Shown here in pieces: positions 1-8,482 of a stretch of 64,000 nucleotides of DNA. The position numbers were made by a program, and so were the translations under genes. Location: contig JAKZHN010000039.1 in NCBI GenBank assembly GCA_037179335.1, positions 1-64,000 on the forward strand. The letters are read 5' to 3'. This stretch comes from Cyclaneusma minus (taxonomy: Eukaryota > Ascomycota > Leotiomycetes > Marthamycetales > Marthamycetaceae). The first letter of the stretch is position 1. The number at the start of each line of letters is the position of its first letter. The notes below the pieces were generated by a model. That model was not told where the DNA came from. It searched no databases and worked only from the letters and a program-made list of their open reading frames with translations.

Positions 1-112
1 TTTATTATATTTATTATATTTATTATATTTATTATATTTATTATATTTATTATATTTATTATATTTATTATATTTATTATATTTATTATATTTATTATAT
101 TTATTATATTTA
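1..112. repeat. 9-bp satellite (TTTATTATA)n
   Basis: About twelve near-perfect head-to-tail copies of TTTATTATA run from the first base of the window to about 112. The array probably continues to the left of the window, so its true length is unknown. It lies in the AT-rich repeat block. Confidence 0.95.
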
Positions 113-689
113 ACTTGAAATCTTTAAATGTTTTTAAATTTGGTTTTAATTTATAATTTATTTAATAATATTATTATATAATATATATATAATTTTTTAA
201 ATATAATTAAAGCGCAATAAATATAAATTATATTTTTTAAAAAAGAAATTATAATTATATATTAAATTAATTTTATAAATAATAAAAATATTTATAATAT
301 TTAATATATAAAACGTTTTGGCAATTAATTATTTATTATTAAAATTAAAATTAAATAGGCTATATTTGCAAATAAAAATCGCGATTTTAGCTTGCAATTT
401 GGCATTTTTTTTTAGTTTTAAATTTTTAAATAATTTATTAAATAACTATAAAATTATTAAAATTTAAATTTGCTTAGCTTTAAATTAAGCTAAAAGCAAA
501 AATAAAAGCTTAATTAATTTTGCCTTTATATAATATATTTGTATTTTTAGCTAAAACCCCTTAATTTTAAGCTTGTCCAAGCTGGTTTATATTAATAAAT
601 TGGCTATTTAGCTAAAAACAAACTATTAAATAATTTTTAATTTAAAGCAAAAAGGCTTTTAAATTATCTTTAATTATTAATATTAATAA

Positions 690-1141
690 TGCTTTTATTA
701 ATATTATTAATAAATATATTATTGCCTCTATTAAATACGGTTTTCTAATTTAATATATAAATTTCGCCAATATTGCTATTAATATTAAGCTTTTTTAAAA
801 TTAAGCAAAATTAATTTTTAAGGCTTTTAATAGAATTTTTATAAATAAAATTATTATTAAATTTATAGCTAATAAATTGAATGATTATTATTTTATTAAA
901 TTATTATTTTTTAAAATAAAAACGACTATTTTATTATGATAATTAAAAATTAATTAATTAATAAAACTGCGTTATATATATTTTTTAATTATAATTCTTT
1001 TTAAATAAAAATAACAGTGCCTAAATATTATGCATTAAAAGCGTTGCTTAACTTTTTTAATAAGCAACGCTTATTTTTTACATACCTTTAGCGCACGTGC
1101 ATCGTGGGGTGCCCGCAAGGCGCCCTCCTTGGCCCCGTGTA
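690..1141 (+). repeat. Left arm of long inverted repeat (partner at 63541-64000)
   Basis: This stretch is homologous to the reverse complement of 63541-64000 across the full 450 bp. Most differences are transitions. The best conserved part is the inner end, positions 1078-1141, which is GC-rich and includes GCGCACGTGC and GGTGCCCGCAAGGCGCCCTC. Similarity stops abruptly after GGCCCCGTGT, so this is probably the terminus of a repeat family. A perfect 10-bp stem with a 10-nt loop lies at 1041-1070. The partner copy has the same hairpin with one mismatch. The outer end is not reached on the right side, so the repeat may be longer. It may be a DNA transposon terminus or two inverted copies of one element; I cannot read a reliable protein from it. 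Confidence 0.85.
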
Positions 1142-1523
1142 ATATATTGCAATGCCCGCATTAAAATTCATTACTGCCTTTACTCATTTGCAACCCCATT
1201 TCCTATGGCTGGAAAGCCCCGGTACTCTCCGGTCGCTAATTAGTCACGGACAAAGGTATTTGCTCCGCATTTATCGCTGCAATCGCAAGCAATGTACTTT
1301 TTATCGCTGGCTTATTGCTGATTAAAATGCAGAAATGCAAAAAAGCAAATGCCAATTTTAACAATTGCAAGCCAGCTATAATTATTTTAGCAGTTGCAGC
1401 AATTAATAAATTAATAAAATATTCGCTTATTATAAAAGCCTTTGCAATTAGGGCTTAAATTGCTATTTTTTAATTTTATTTTATTTGCAATATAAGTTTT
1501 TGGCAAAATTTATGCTTATATAT

Positions 1524-1591
1524 AATGGCTGGCTGGCTGGCTAGTATATTGGTGGCTGGTATATTAGTGGCTAGTATATTGGCTGGTATAT
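1524..1591. repeat. Short tandem repeats (GGCT and GGCTRGTATATT units)
   Basis: Four GGCT units are followed by several imperfect copies of a roughly 12-18 bp unit built on GGCTAGTATATT / GGCTGGTATATT. This is simple-sequence expansion inside the AT-rich border zone, with no coding meaning. Confidence 0.7.
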
Positions 1592-2183
1592 TAAAAAATA
1601 AAGCTATTTGCATGCAATGGTAAAAGTATAAGTGCAGAAGTGGCGGAGATTTGGAATGGATAGGTTGGAATTGCCAAGGCTGCAGAATTTTTATCTCGGC
1701 ATTTGGCATTTAGCTATAAAGTCTAAAGGCCAAATCCGGCCGAATATAATGGCTATAGCGCTGTATTGGAGCAATGCAAATTTGCAAATGGAATATTTTT
1801 AAAATACTCCAATTTTCATTTAAAATAGCTGCTTTTGATTTGTTGCTAATTTATTGCTAATTTGTCGCATAATAGCCGTAAATGTTCAAAGCATAGACTG
1901 GTGTCGCTGTGTCGCTATATCGGTGACAAGTCGGCGATAGGAAATGGGATTGCAAATGCTGGTAGCATTCCTAGCGCTTTTTATATTGCTTTTTAAAATT
2001 CCAAATTTAAAGAAATTCTATTTTAAATTCTTTTAAAGCCCCAAGCACTATTTAAAAGCCCAAATATTTATTGCAAAATAAAATTAAAAAGCGCGCGCTT
2101 ATTTTATTGCTCCCAGCAAGAATTGGCAGGGTGCGCCCCGTATATAGCCACCGCATCAGCCACGTGCACGGGCCACAACTGCA

Positions 2184-2198
2184 GGGGGGGGGGGGGGG
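2184..2198. repeat. Poly-G run (15 G)
   Basis: Fifteen consecutive G residues lie at the transition from the AT-rich block to the gene island. Such runs are prone to length errors in sequencing and to slippage. Confidence 0.95.
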
Positions 2199-2493
2199 TA
2201 AATATCCAGCAACAAATCTTCCATAATCCGCTGGCTAATCCGCTATCGTGAAACCCCCTAATAAAAGTCCCGAGTCCCGACACACGTCTTCCATCCGTCT
2301 TTCCCACGATCATTTCCAAACTCCAGTGACTTGGATAATTAGATTTCTCCTAATCACTTTGATTTCTTAACAGCTTCCAAGGCTATAATTCAGAAGTTTC
2401 TCCGGAATTTCTCCGCTCGTGAGCCAGCCAACCGACCTTTGAAAATTTGGAAGATCTCACAAGGTCAAATTTTACAAGTTGTTTAATCAGTGC

Positions 2494-2566
2494 GGACGAT
2501 TAGTGTAGTGGTTATCACGTTTCCTTTACACGGAAAAGGTCGCAGGTTCGATCCCTGCATCGTTCA
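2494..2566 (+). tRNA. tRNA-Val (anticodon UAC)
   Basis: A full 73-nt cloverleaf can be folded. The 7-bp acceptor stem pairs GGACGAT with ATCGTTC (one G-U), and the discriminator base is A. The anticodon stem TTTCC/GGAAA closes a 7-nt loop TTTACAC, so the anticodon is TAC (2527-2529), reading GUA valine codons. The internal promoter is visible: an A box around TAGTGTAGTGG and a B box GGTTCGATCC. There is no intron and no encoded CCA, as expected in fungi. A T-run follows directly. It is the first gene inside the gene island, close to the AT-rich border. Confidence 0.95.
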
Positions 2567-2569
2567 ATA

Positions 2570-2574
2570 TTTTT
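2570..2574 (+). terminator. Pol III terminator of tRNA-Val
   Basis: Five T residues start three bases after the tRNA 3' end. A longer T-run (from about 2580) follows as a back-up site. Confidence 0.75.
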
Positions 2575-3783
2575 CTGCCTTTTTTTTGCACATTGGGGGT
2601 CGTGGTGGACTTGGGAGTTTTTTTAGAGTTTTTTTTTTCGGACATCCATGTCACTCGCATATATACTCAAAATACGAGAAGCTGTGAGTAGTGATTGCTT
2701 TTTGATTTGTACGGCGTGAAAGGTGATAACTACTAGTATGCAAGGTAATTCTAGATCATCGGCCCACGTGAGTAAGCCTCAATACATTCCGTGAATAAAA
2801 ACTCATCCAGCCAAGGCTCTAAACCAGTCATTTGTTTCTTGGTCATTTTTATTGAGAAATGGGGTAGCTCTAGGCATTGGTGAAGCGATTTGACCCGGAC
2901 AGCTTTCTTCTAATTCGGGAGATTGAAGCTCCCTCGACAAATATATTTGTTGACGGTGACTCAAAATAGAAACTAGGATATACTCTGGCACTGGCGAATG
3001 GAGATCGTTCTGGTGTTTAAGATTCTAATCGTAGTCCCGGGTTTGAGATCGAAGAGACTTGTAATTTGTGCTTGAATTCACACTTTCTAAATCCAGATTC
3101 CCCAGCCTCACAAATCACACTTTCCCCAACTTCAAATTACCCAGCTTCACATTTTCCAGCTCTATCCCTTTCATATTCACATCCATAATATCCAGATTTC
3201 TCGGCCTCATGTTTGTGCAGCTCAAAAGCCACTCAAGCAGCATCTGAAACGGTCGAGAAGAGAAGGCAGAGGCCAAGGAAACGATAGGGATAGGCTAATC
3301 ATCGATGACTATGTGATGTAAGCTAGTAAAAGATAGATTGGGTCGAGCAAGTCATTCTTAGGACGCATTTAATTTCCAGCAGCTGGCAAGGCATATTTGA
3401 TAAGTCTTTTTTCAAAAGTGTTTTATTCTCATGCATAGTCTCCCAAGAACGGGAACAAAAACTCCAGACGCCTGACCTCAGACTTCCAAACACGCTGACA
3501 ACAAGTCCAAACGCCTAATCGGAACAGACTCCAAACTCCCAAAACCACGACCCAAGACTCGCCGACTAACTCCAGGCTCCAGACTCCCACCACCACCGCC
3601 AAAACTCCAAATCAGACTCCCACCACCACCGCCGCCATGACAAAGAAACTCCAGACGCCTAAATCCAGACTCCCAATACCACGACTCAAACGCGAAACGC
3701 CAAACGCCAAACGCCGAACCCCGTGCATCTACCTTCCCCCATCCCTCATACCCCATAACTCCTAATCTTGTTCCGATTGACCA
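2575..3783. other. Gene-less stretch after the tRNA
   Basis: Normal-composition DNA with only short, unconvincing open frames on either strand. It probably holds the 3' flank of the minus-strand gene at 3784-4950. Positions 3575-3720 are low-complexity (listed separately). I see nothing else. Confidence 0.6.
3575..3720. repeat. Low-complexity CCACCACCGCC / AAACGCC repeats
   Basis: Two copies of a phrase containing GACTCCCACCACCACCGCC are followed by short AACGCCAA units. The whole stretch is built from variants of ACTCCARAC. It gives a Gly-rich open frame on the minus strand that I regard as an artefact of composition. Confidence 0.7.
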
Positions 3784-4950
3784 TCATGTTGGCTTAGAGT
3801 ACTCGAATTTCGGCGAATAGCACACAGGCGGCGCTTCAGTCGACGAATTGGTGCGGTACGCTGCGGCTTCGGCTTGCGGATTGGGATGGGCAAGTGAAGC
3901 CGGCTGGCTAGCCTTCTCAGCACGATGTATGTTCTCTCGTATGATACTACTGTTTTTGCAAACCTCTGCAAGTTCGGCAAGATGTCCGACAATCGAACGC
4001 TCCTTTGCTGCTAGCGCTGCTCTAAGCTCATCCAATTTCATTTCGTGCTGGTGAAGCTCTTCTCGCAGGTCATTTTCCTTTTTCTCTAGATCTGATTGAG
4101 CTGAGAGCGTATCGTTGTGGTGTTTGGTTGCATCACGCAGCTTTTGTACCAAGCGCTCTTCTATCTGCGCAGGAGTCTCGGATAAGCTCCAGGAACCGGA
4201 TGGGGTGGGGATGGGGGAGGCGTTCATGGCAGGAGAGCTGTTCGAGCTGCCGCGGTTTGTAAAGGTGGGTGAGGGTGTGCTGAGGGCGGGTGGGGTGAGA
4301 GAGATCATGGGGATTTCTTGCTGGGGGATGCTGGGGCTGAGATATACAAGCGGCGGGCTGGAGAGTGGCGTTGTTGAGGAAGGAGCAAGGCGGCCTTCTC
4401 TACTCTCTGACATTGCAGTGAAGTCTTCTATCAGCCCTGTAGGGTGACTCGGTGTTTCGTTCTCTTCCAAAGGAACCCAATCTTGCTTGCTAACGCTCCA
4501 TTTCATCCCCCAGTCCCCGCACTCCAACCAGCTCCCGTTGCTTTGCGCGGAGGTGCTGGGGATGCCGGGGCTGAGATAGACGAGCGGCGGGCTTGAGAGA
4601 GGAGTTGTTGAGGAGGAAGAAAAGCGGCTTTCGTCCTTCGAGGTCGCGGTGAGATCTTCAATGGAGTGACTCGGCGTTTCGCTCTCTCTCATCGCGGGAG
4701 TGCTGGGGATGCCGAGGCTGAGATAGACGAGCGGCGGGCTTGAGAGAGGAGTTGTTGAGAAGGTAGCAAAGCGACTTTCGTCGTTAGAAGCCCCGGTGAG
4801 ACCTTCAATAGGATGACTCGGCGGTTCGTTCCTTTCAAGAGCAACCGATTTTCTGTTGCTCGATTTGGTCACACATTCCCACCATCCAGATCCTCCGTCG
4901 CACCCCGGGGTATTGCAAACATTGCACGAATATTGCTCTGGTGAAGACAT
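3784..4950 (-). CDS. Hypothetical protein with three ~50-residue internal repeats and a coiled coil
   Basis: A single open frame of 388 aa from an ATG preceded by CCAAG. I do not recognise a family. The N-terminus is Cys-rich (CNVCNTPGCDG). Residues about 40-215 hold three diverged copies of a unit that ends TTPLSSPPLVYLSPGIPS and starts with an ETPSH-type phrase. The second and third copies are separated by a Trp-rich insert (WLECGDWGMKW). Residues about 255-350 are rich in Glu, Lys and Leu with heptad spacing and should form a coiled coil. The tail is Ala/Pro-rich. There is no signal peptide or membrane segment. The repeats are also obvious in the DNA, so they arose by tandem duplication. 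A TATA-like box lies about 490 bp upstream, implying a long 5' leader or a leader intron. The protein may be a lineage-specific cytoplasmic or nuclear scaffold, but that is inference only. Confidence 0.75.
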   Translation of the reverse strand: MSSPEQYSCNVCNTPGCDGGSGWWECVTKSSNRKSVALERNEPPSHPIEGLTGASNDESRFATFSTTPLSSPPLVYLSLGIPSTPAMRESETPSHSIEDLTATSKDESRFSSSSTTPLSSPPLVYLSPGIPSTSAQSNGSWLECGDWGMKWSVSKQDWVPLEENETPSHPTGLIEDFTAMSESREGRLAPSSTTPLSSPPLVYLSPSIPQQEIPMISLTPPALSTPSPTFTNRGSSNSSPAMNASPIPTPSGSWSLSETPAQIEERLVQKLRDATKHHNDTLSAQSDLEKKENDLREELHQHEMKLDELRAALAAKERSIVGHLAELAEVCKNSSIIRENIHRAEKASQPASLAHPNPQAEAAAYRTNSSTEAPPVCYSPKFEYSKPT

Positions 4951-5434
4951 CTTGGATGTGTTTAATCGCTTGATGATTGCTGCTTTGTGTCAGTTACAGT
5001 GAGCAATATAGATGAAGTCAATTGACCAAAAAGAAAGGAAATTTGATATGCGTTTGTGCATGTGAGAGGAGATGAGTTCTTGAATAGATAAGGATGAACC
5101 AAAAGCAAAACAAGTGTGAGAATTGAATCCTGGCGAAGACGGAAGGAAGAAAAACTTTTTGGGGCGCAAGAGAATGGCAATGTCGATACATGAAAGCAAG
5201 TAAAGTAACTGAAGATGCCGCGATGAATGGTGCAAGTACTGACCTGGGTTAAAAACGGATTTGTCGAGGTACTCTTAGGCACCAGGCTGGAAGAGCAGAC
5301 GAGGAATAGTATCGTGATTCCGTGGGTGGTCTCTTGCAGACTGTCTCTTTCAGACGATGACTTCTTTGCCGGCGCAGATGAGAGTTCTGGAACGGTGGAG
5401 AAAGTGTGAAGGAGAGATGGAGAAGGGGAATGGG

Positions 5435-5442
5435 TTTATATA
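5435..5442 (-). promoter_or_regulatory. Candidate TATA box for the 3784-4950 gene
   Basis: The minus strand reads TATATAAA here, about 490 bp upstream of the ATG. Its distance requires a long leader, so the assignment is tentative. Confidence 0.35.
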
Positions 5443-5885
5443 TGATTTGAGAAACTGTGCTGCCTGGAGTATTTTGGAAATGAAGGGTTGGCTCCAGGGA
5501 CTAGGAAAAGGGGGCTAAGAAAACACAGGATCACTGGTTTCCACGATGTGCGGACCACAGTTGGGAAAGGGCCTGACTGATAATCAGATTATTTTCCCTA
5601 GCTCGTAGCCCCCGAAAATCTGCTCAAAAGAAAATGCTGCAATCTGGCTTGACATCAGGTCCAGCTTTGTCGCTGGTTGGGTAGGAAATATCAAGTCGTC
5701 GATACACGGTACCAATCCTTTTAGGAAAAGACGTCGCGTGGTCGGATGTAAAGATACTGTACTGTGTAAGCTGAATGATGCCGAATGATTTTAAAGCCAA
5801 GTCATTGTAGGGCACATAAGACAGCCCTAGCCAGGCTCGTGGTGACATCTCTCGTGCGCTCACCCCAGACGCTCTGAAAAATCAT

Positions 5886-6008
5886 GAATATTCCCAGTAA
5901 TCGAGAATATCTCCAGTAATTTAGAATACTCAAAGTGCCTAGAGGATCCTCTCAATAACTGGGAATCCTTCGAATGACCAAGAGTATTTCTAGTAATTGA
6001 AAACACTC
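5886..6008. repeat. Cluster of four ~20-bp degenerate repeats (one inverted)
   Basis: Variants of ATTCCCAGTAATCGAGAATA occur around 5886-5908, 5907-5930 and 5983-6005 in direct orientation, and around 5951-5970 in inverted orientation. They differ at a few positions each. They lie in a divergent promoter region and might be protein-binding sites or remains of a small repeat. Confidence 0.55.
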
Positions 6009-6323
6009 TCAAGTCATAGCTGAGCGCACAAGAATTGTCACCACAAGGCAGGCTACTCCCCCAGAGGGAAGAGAAATCGCTAGGCTCCCCCCACCCGCAC
6101 AAATGCTTAAGCTCATCGGATTAAACTGAAACATACGGAAAGTTCAACCCATCACACTCGAGATGCTTTCCTTGGTACCGAACGAACCGGTGGTTCTTGC
6201 CCAACCGTGCTCAAGTCTCGCAACCACAAAACCACAATCATGGGTGCCAAGGACCACGGACATCAGAAGCCACAGACATGCCCACGTTTGTTTGTTTACT
6301 TCAGCCTCTACCCTTAGTTCAAT

Positions 6324-7349
6324 ATGCAGGACGCGCGACCGACAGCCCGCACTCCAAATTCTCATCCCACATCAAAACTCCCCATATCAGAACTTCCCAC
6401 ATCGAAAGTTCCCACGACAAACCGACCTGCCTATTCCCTGTGTCCACAAGGCAAAATGGACACTCTTCCGCCATGCATAATGGATAACATTCCACAACAC
6501 GTAAAGAACCAACTGTCTCCCCAATGCCTCGCCATCATCCTCAACAGCCCCGAATTCACAAAAACCCCTTTCAGGACGCCACCCCTTCCCGGCATCGCAG
6601 CCAGACCGAGTCTGTTCCGCAGCACCTTCCGCTACCAGCCAACCGAAGCCTCTTCTCCCCGTCCGCGTGCCATTACAGAGCGAACCCCTCTCATCACCAG
6701 CACATCCGCCCCCAACTCAGGCAGCAGCAGTAGCCAAACCTCGCATCAAACCTCTCCCACCTACACGACGGGACCCAGCTCGCCCGCCAGCGACCGCGAA
6801 GCCCATCCCAAAGTCCCCATCATCATCATCACCGACACTGAAGAAGCTACCTCAACCACCCCCACCTCCCCCTCAGTCCCTTCTCCCCCCGGACCCATCG
6901 CCGAATCGCGCGCTCGCAGTCCCCCACGACCCCACGTAGCTCGCCGACATTTCAGCATGCCCAATCCCATCCCCACCATCATCATCACCGACACCTCCGC
7001 AACGCCATCCACCTCCATCTCGCACCCACCAATCGAAGCATCACGCGCCCAGTTTCCCGGCCACGCCACTCCAGGCCGTAGCAGAAGCGCCACAACCGGC
7101 TCCAACACCCCACAGCTCACGCTCAGAGCCTCCGACGAAGAACGCGGAGAGCCTGCAAGCGTCGGACTATGCAAGTGTCGCTACTGTCGCGGATGGCGCA
7201 GCTATGTGCCGCGGACAGAAGATGGCGAGGAAATGAACGGATGGGGAAATGCAAATAGTGGCAGTATCAGTAGCGACAGTCCCTTGACGTGGCTTTTTGG
7301 CTGGATGGCTGTGATGGGGGGCTTTACTTGTGAGTTCTTGCCTGTGTGA
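6324..7349 (+). CDS. Hypothetical Ser/Pro/Thr-rich protein
   Basis: An open frame of 341 aa. I do not recognise a family. The body (residues about 100-285) is low-complexity and rich in Ser, Pro and Thr, as in disordered proteins. It contains two near-identical short motifs, PIIIITDTEE and PTIIITDTSA, about 50 residues apart, each a run of isoleucines followed by an acidic/Thr cap. A CKCRYCRGW motif sits near residue 290, followed by a hydrophobic Trp/Met/Phe-rich C-terminus (WLFGWMAVMGGF). An internal ATG at 6456, in good context (AAAATGG), starts MDTLPP and may be the true start because the first 44 residues are composition-biased. A GTGAGT lies near the stop codon (about 7330), so a further 3' exon cannot be excluded. 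Coding status is probable rather than certain. Confidence 0.55.
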   Translation: MQDARPTARTPNSHPTSKLPISELPTSKVPTTNRPAYSLCPQGKMDTLPPCIMDNIPQHVKNQLSPQCLAIILNSPEFTKTPFRTPPLPGIAARPSLFRSTFRYQPTEASSPRPRAITERTPLITSTSAPNSGSSSSQTSHQTSPTYTTGPSSPASDREAHPKVPIIIITDTEEATSTTPTSPSVPSPPGPIAESRARSPPRPHVARRHFSMPNPIPTIIITDTSATPSTSISHPPIEASRAQFPGHATPGRSRSATTGSNTPQLTLRASDEERGEPASVGLCKCRYCRGWRSYVPRTEDGEEMNGWGNANSGSISSDSPLTWLFGWMAVMGGFTCEFLPV

Positions 7350-8482
7350 TAATCGCCTATGCTTTGAAAACGAGCTTGAAGCTTTGAAACCAAGGAAGTG
7401 AAAATTGGGAATCGCATATTGTTGGTGATGGCTGATGGTTTTGGGGGATTAGGGGCGCTCAAAGCGGTGTTTGCTGCGAATGGGGGGGATTGACTTCTCT
7501 GTGCGTGTGTGTTTACCGGAGGGCTGCTTGTGCACGGCTGGTTTTGGACAGTGGGGGTGTGAGAGGGTTGGGTAGTAAGGGTTGGAATCGATGGGGGGAG
7601 GAGAAGGTGGATGTGGGGTGAGGCTGTGTGGCGGTGATGGTGTTCGTGAGTGAGTAGCGGTGCTGATGCGCAAGATGAGAATGATAGGTATGCGCAGCCC
7701 GTAGTTCAGGAATCTCTTTTTTGGGGGTTGTTCGATCGATGCCGGGGGGAGGGGGCTTTTGTTGTGCGAGACGAAGTCATAAATATGTACCGCAATATGA
7801 AGTATTTCGTAACGATTAGCTTCTTCTTTGGATATATTGTGTGTTTCTAGAGGCTCATATGTCAGTTGGTCCGTTTTGGAGGCGCACGTTGATGAGAAGG
7901 TATCCCAATTCCTCACTGCATAATGAGAGAAAAGGGAATGTCTATGTTGCGACTAGGTATTGATCTGCCCTCAATTGAGACATATTGAAAATAACTCACT
8001 GCGATCATCAAGAGTACTCGCGGACTCGACAAGCTGCCGCCGACATATTCGGTGAGGGCTGTCTCATGCTCTCGAGTGCCGCATGCTCCGCCACCTCTCG
8101 AAAGAGTAAGTAAGAGAGAGCCACCAAACCCCTCGAGCAAGCCAGGCTGTGGCGAAAGATCGTCGCGTCTTGAGAGACCACAAGAGCAAGAGTCTCGACT
8201 CCGTGTTGTCGAACAGTTGGTCGTCTTCACTCTTATCTTTCTCCCCTTTTCTAGAGTACCTCTCAAGTTTGGAACTCTGTCACCACTTGTATGTCACAAC
8301 ACTTGACCGCAAGCTGGTTCCGAAGCACTTTTGAAATTGCCATGTAAATGCGTTTCAGCACTCAGCAGCTACTCTCAAAGCAAATCAGGCTCCCAGAGAA
8401 ATCCCAATCTCCGTACTCAACACCAGCCGTCTCAGGTATAAAACGCCATCGCTAACGACACAACATCAACGCCTTGCTTTTC
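7350..8482. other. Intergenic region, convergent genes
   Basis: The flanking genes converge here, so this 1.1 kb should hold two 3' ends. A 155-aa minus-strand frame (7449-7916) exists, but it is dominated by simple Pro/Ser/His composition and shows no motif. I do not call a gene. Confidence 0.5.

Larger units (their letters stand above)
113..2100. other. AT-rich repeat block, left edge of gene island
   Basis: Very AT-rich DNA with stop codons in all frames and no usable gene. The inner part (about 1142-2100) is a little richer in GC but still holds only short open frames. TpA is abundant and the composition matches the RIP-decayed retroelements at the other end of the window. The border with normal-composition DNA lies between about 2100 and 2490. 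Apart from the inverted-repeat arm and short tandem repeats listed separately, I recognise no element here. Confidence 0.8.
4951..6323. other. Divergent intergenic region between the 3784-4950 and 6324-7349 genes
   Basis: The two flanking genes are transcribed away from each other, so this 1.4 kb should hold both promoters. The left half (4951-5445) is probably the 5' leader of the minus-strand gene. Positions 5886-6008 carry a cluster of short repeats. No further gene is supported. Confidence 0.6.

Noticed and set aside
1..112. Telomeric repeat at the window start
   Set aside because: The unit is TTTATTATA, not TTAGGG or a known variant, so it is an AT satellite rather than a chromosome end.
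3478..3756. Gly-rich minus-strand frame of 92 aa
   Set aside because: It is a by-product of CCACCACCGCC simple repeats, not a glycine-rich protein gene.
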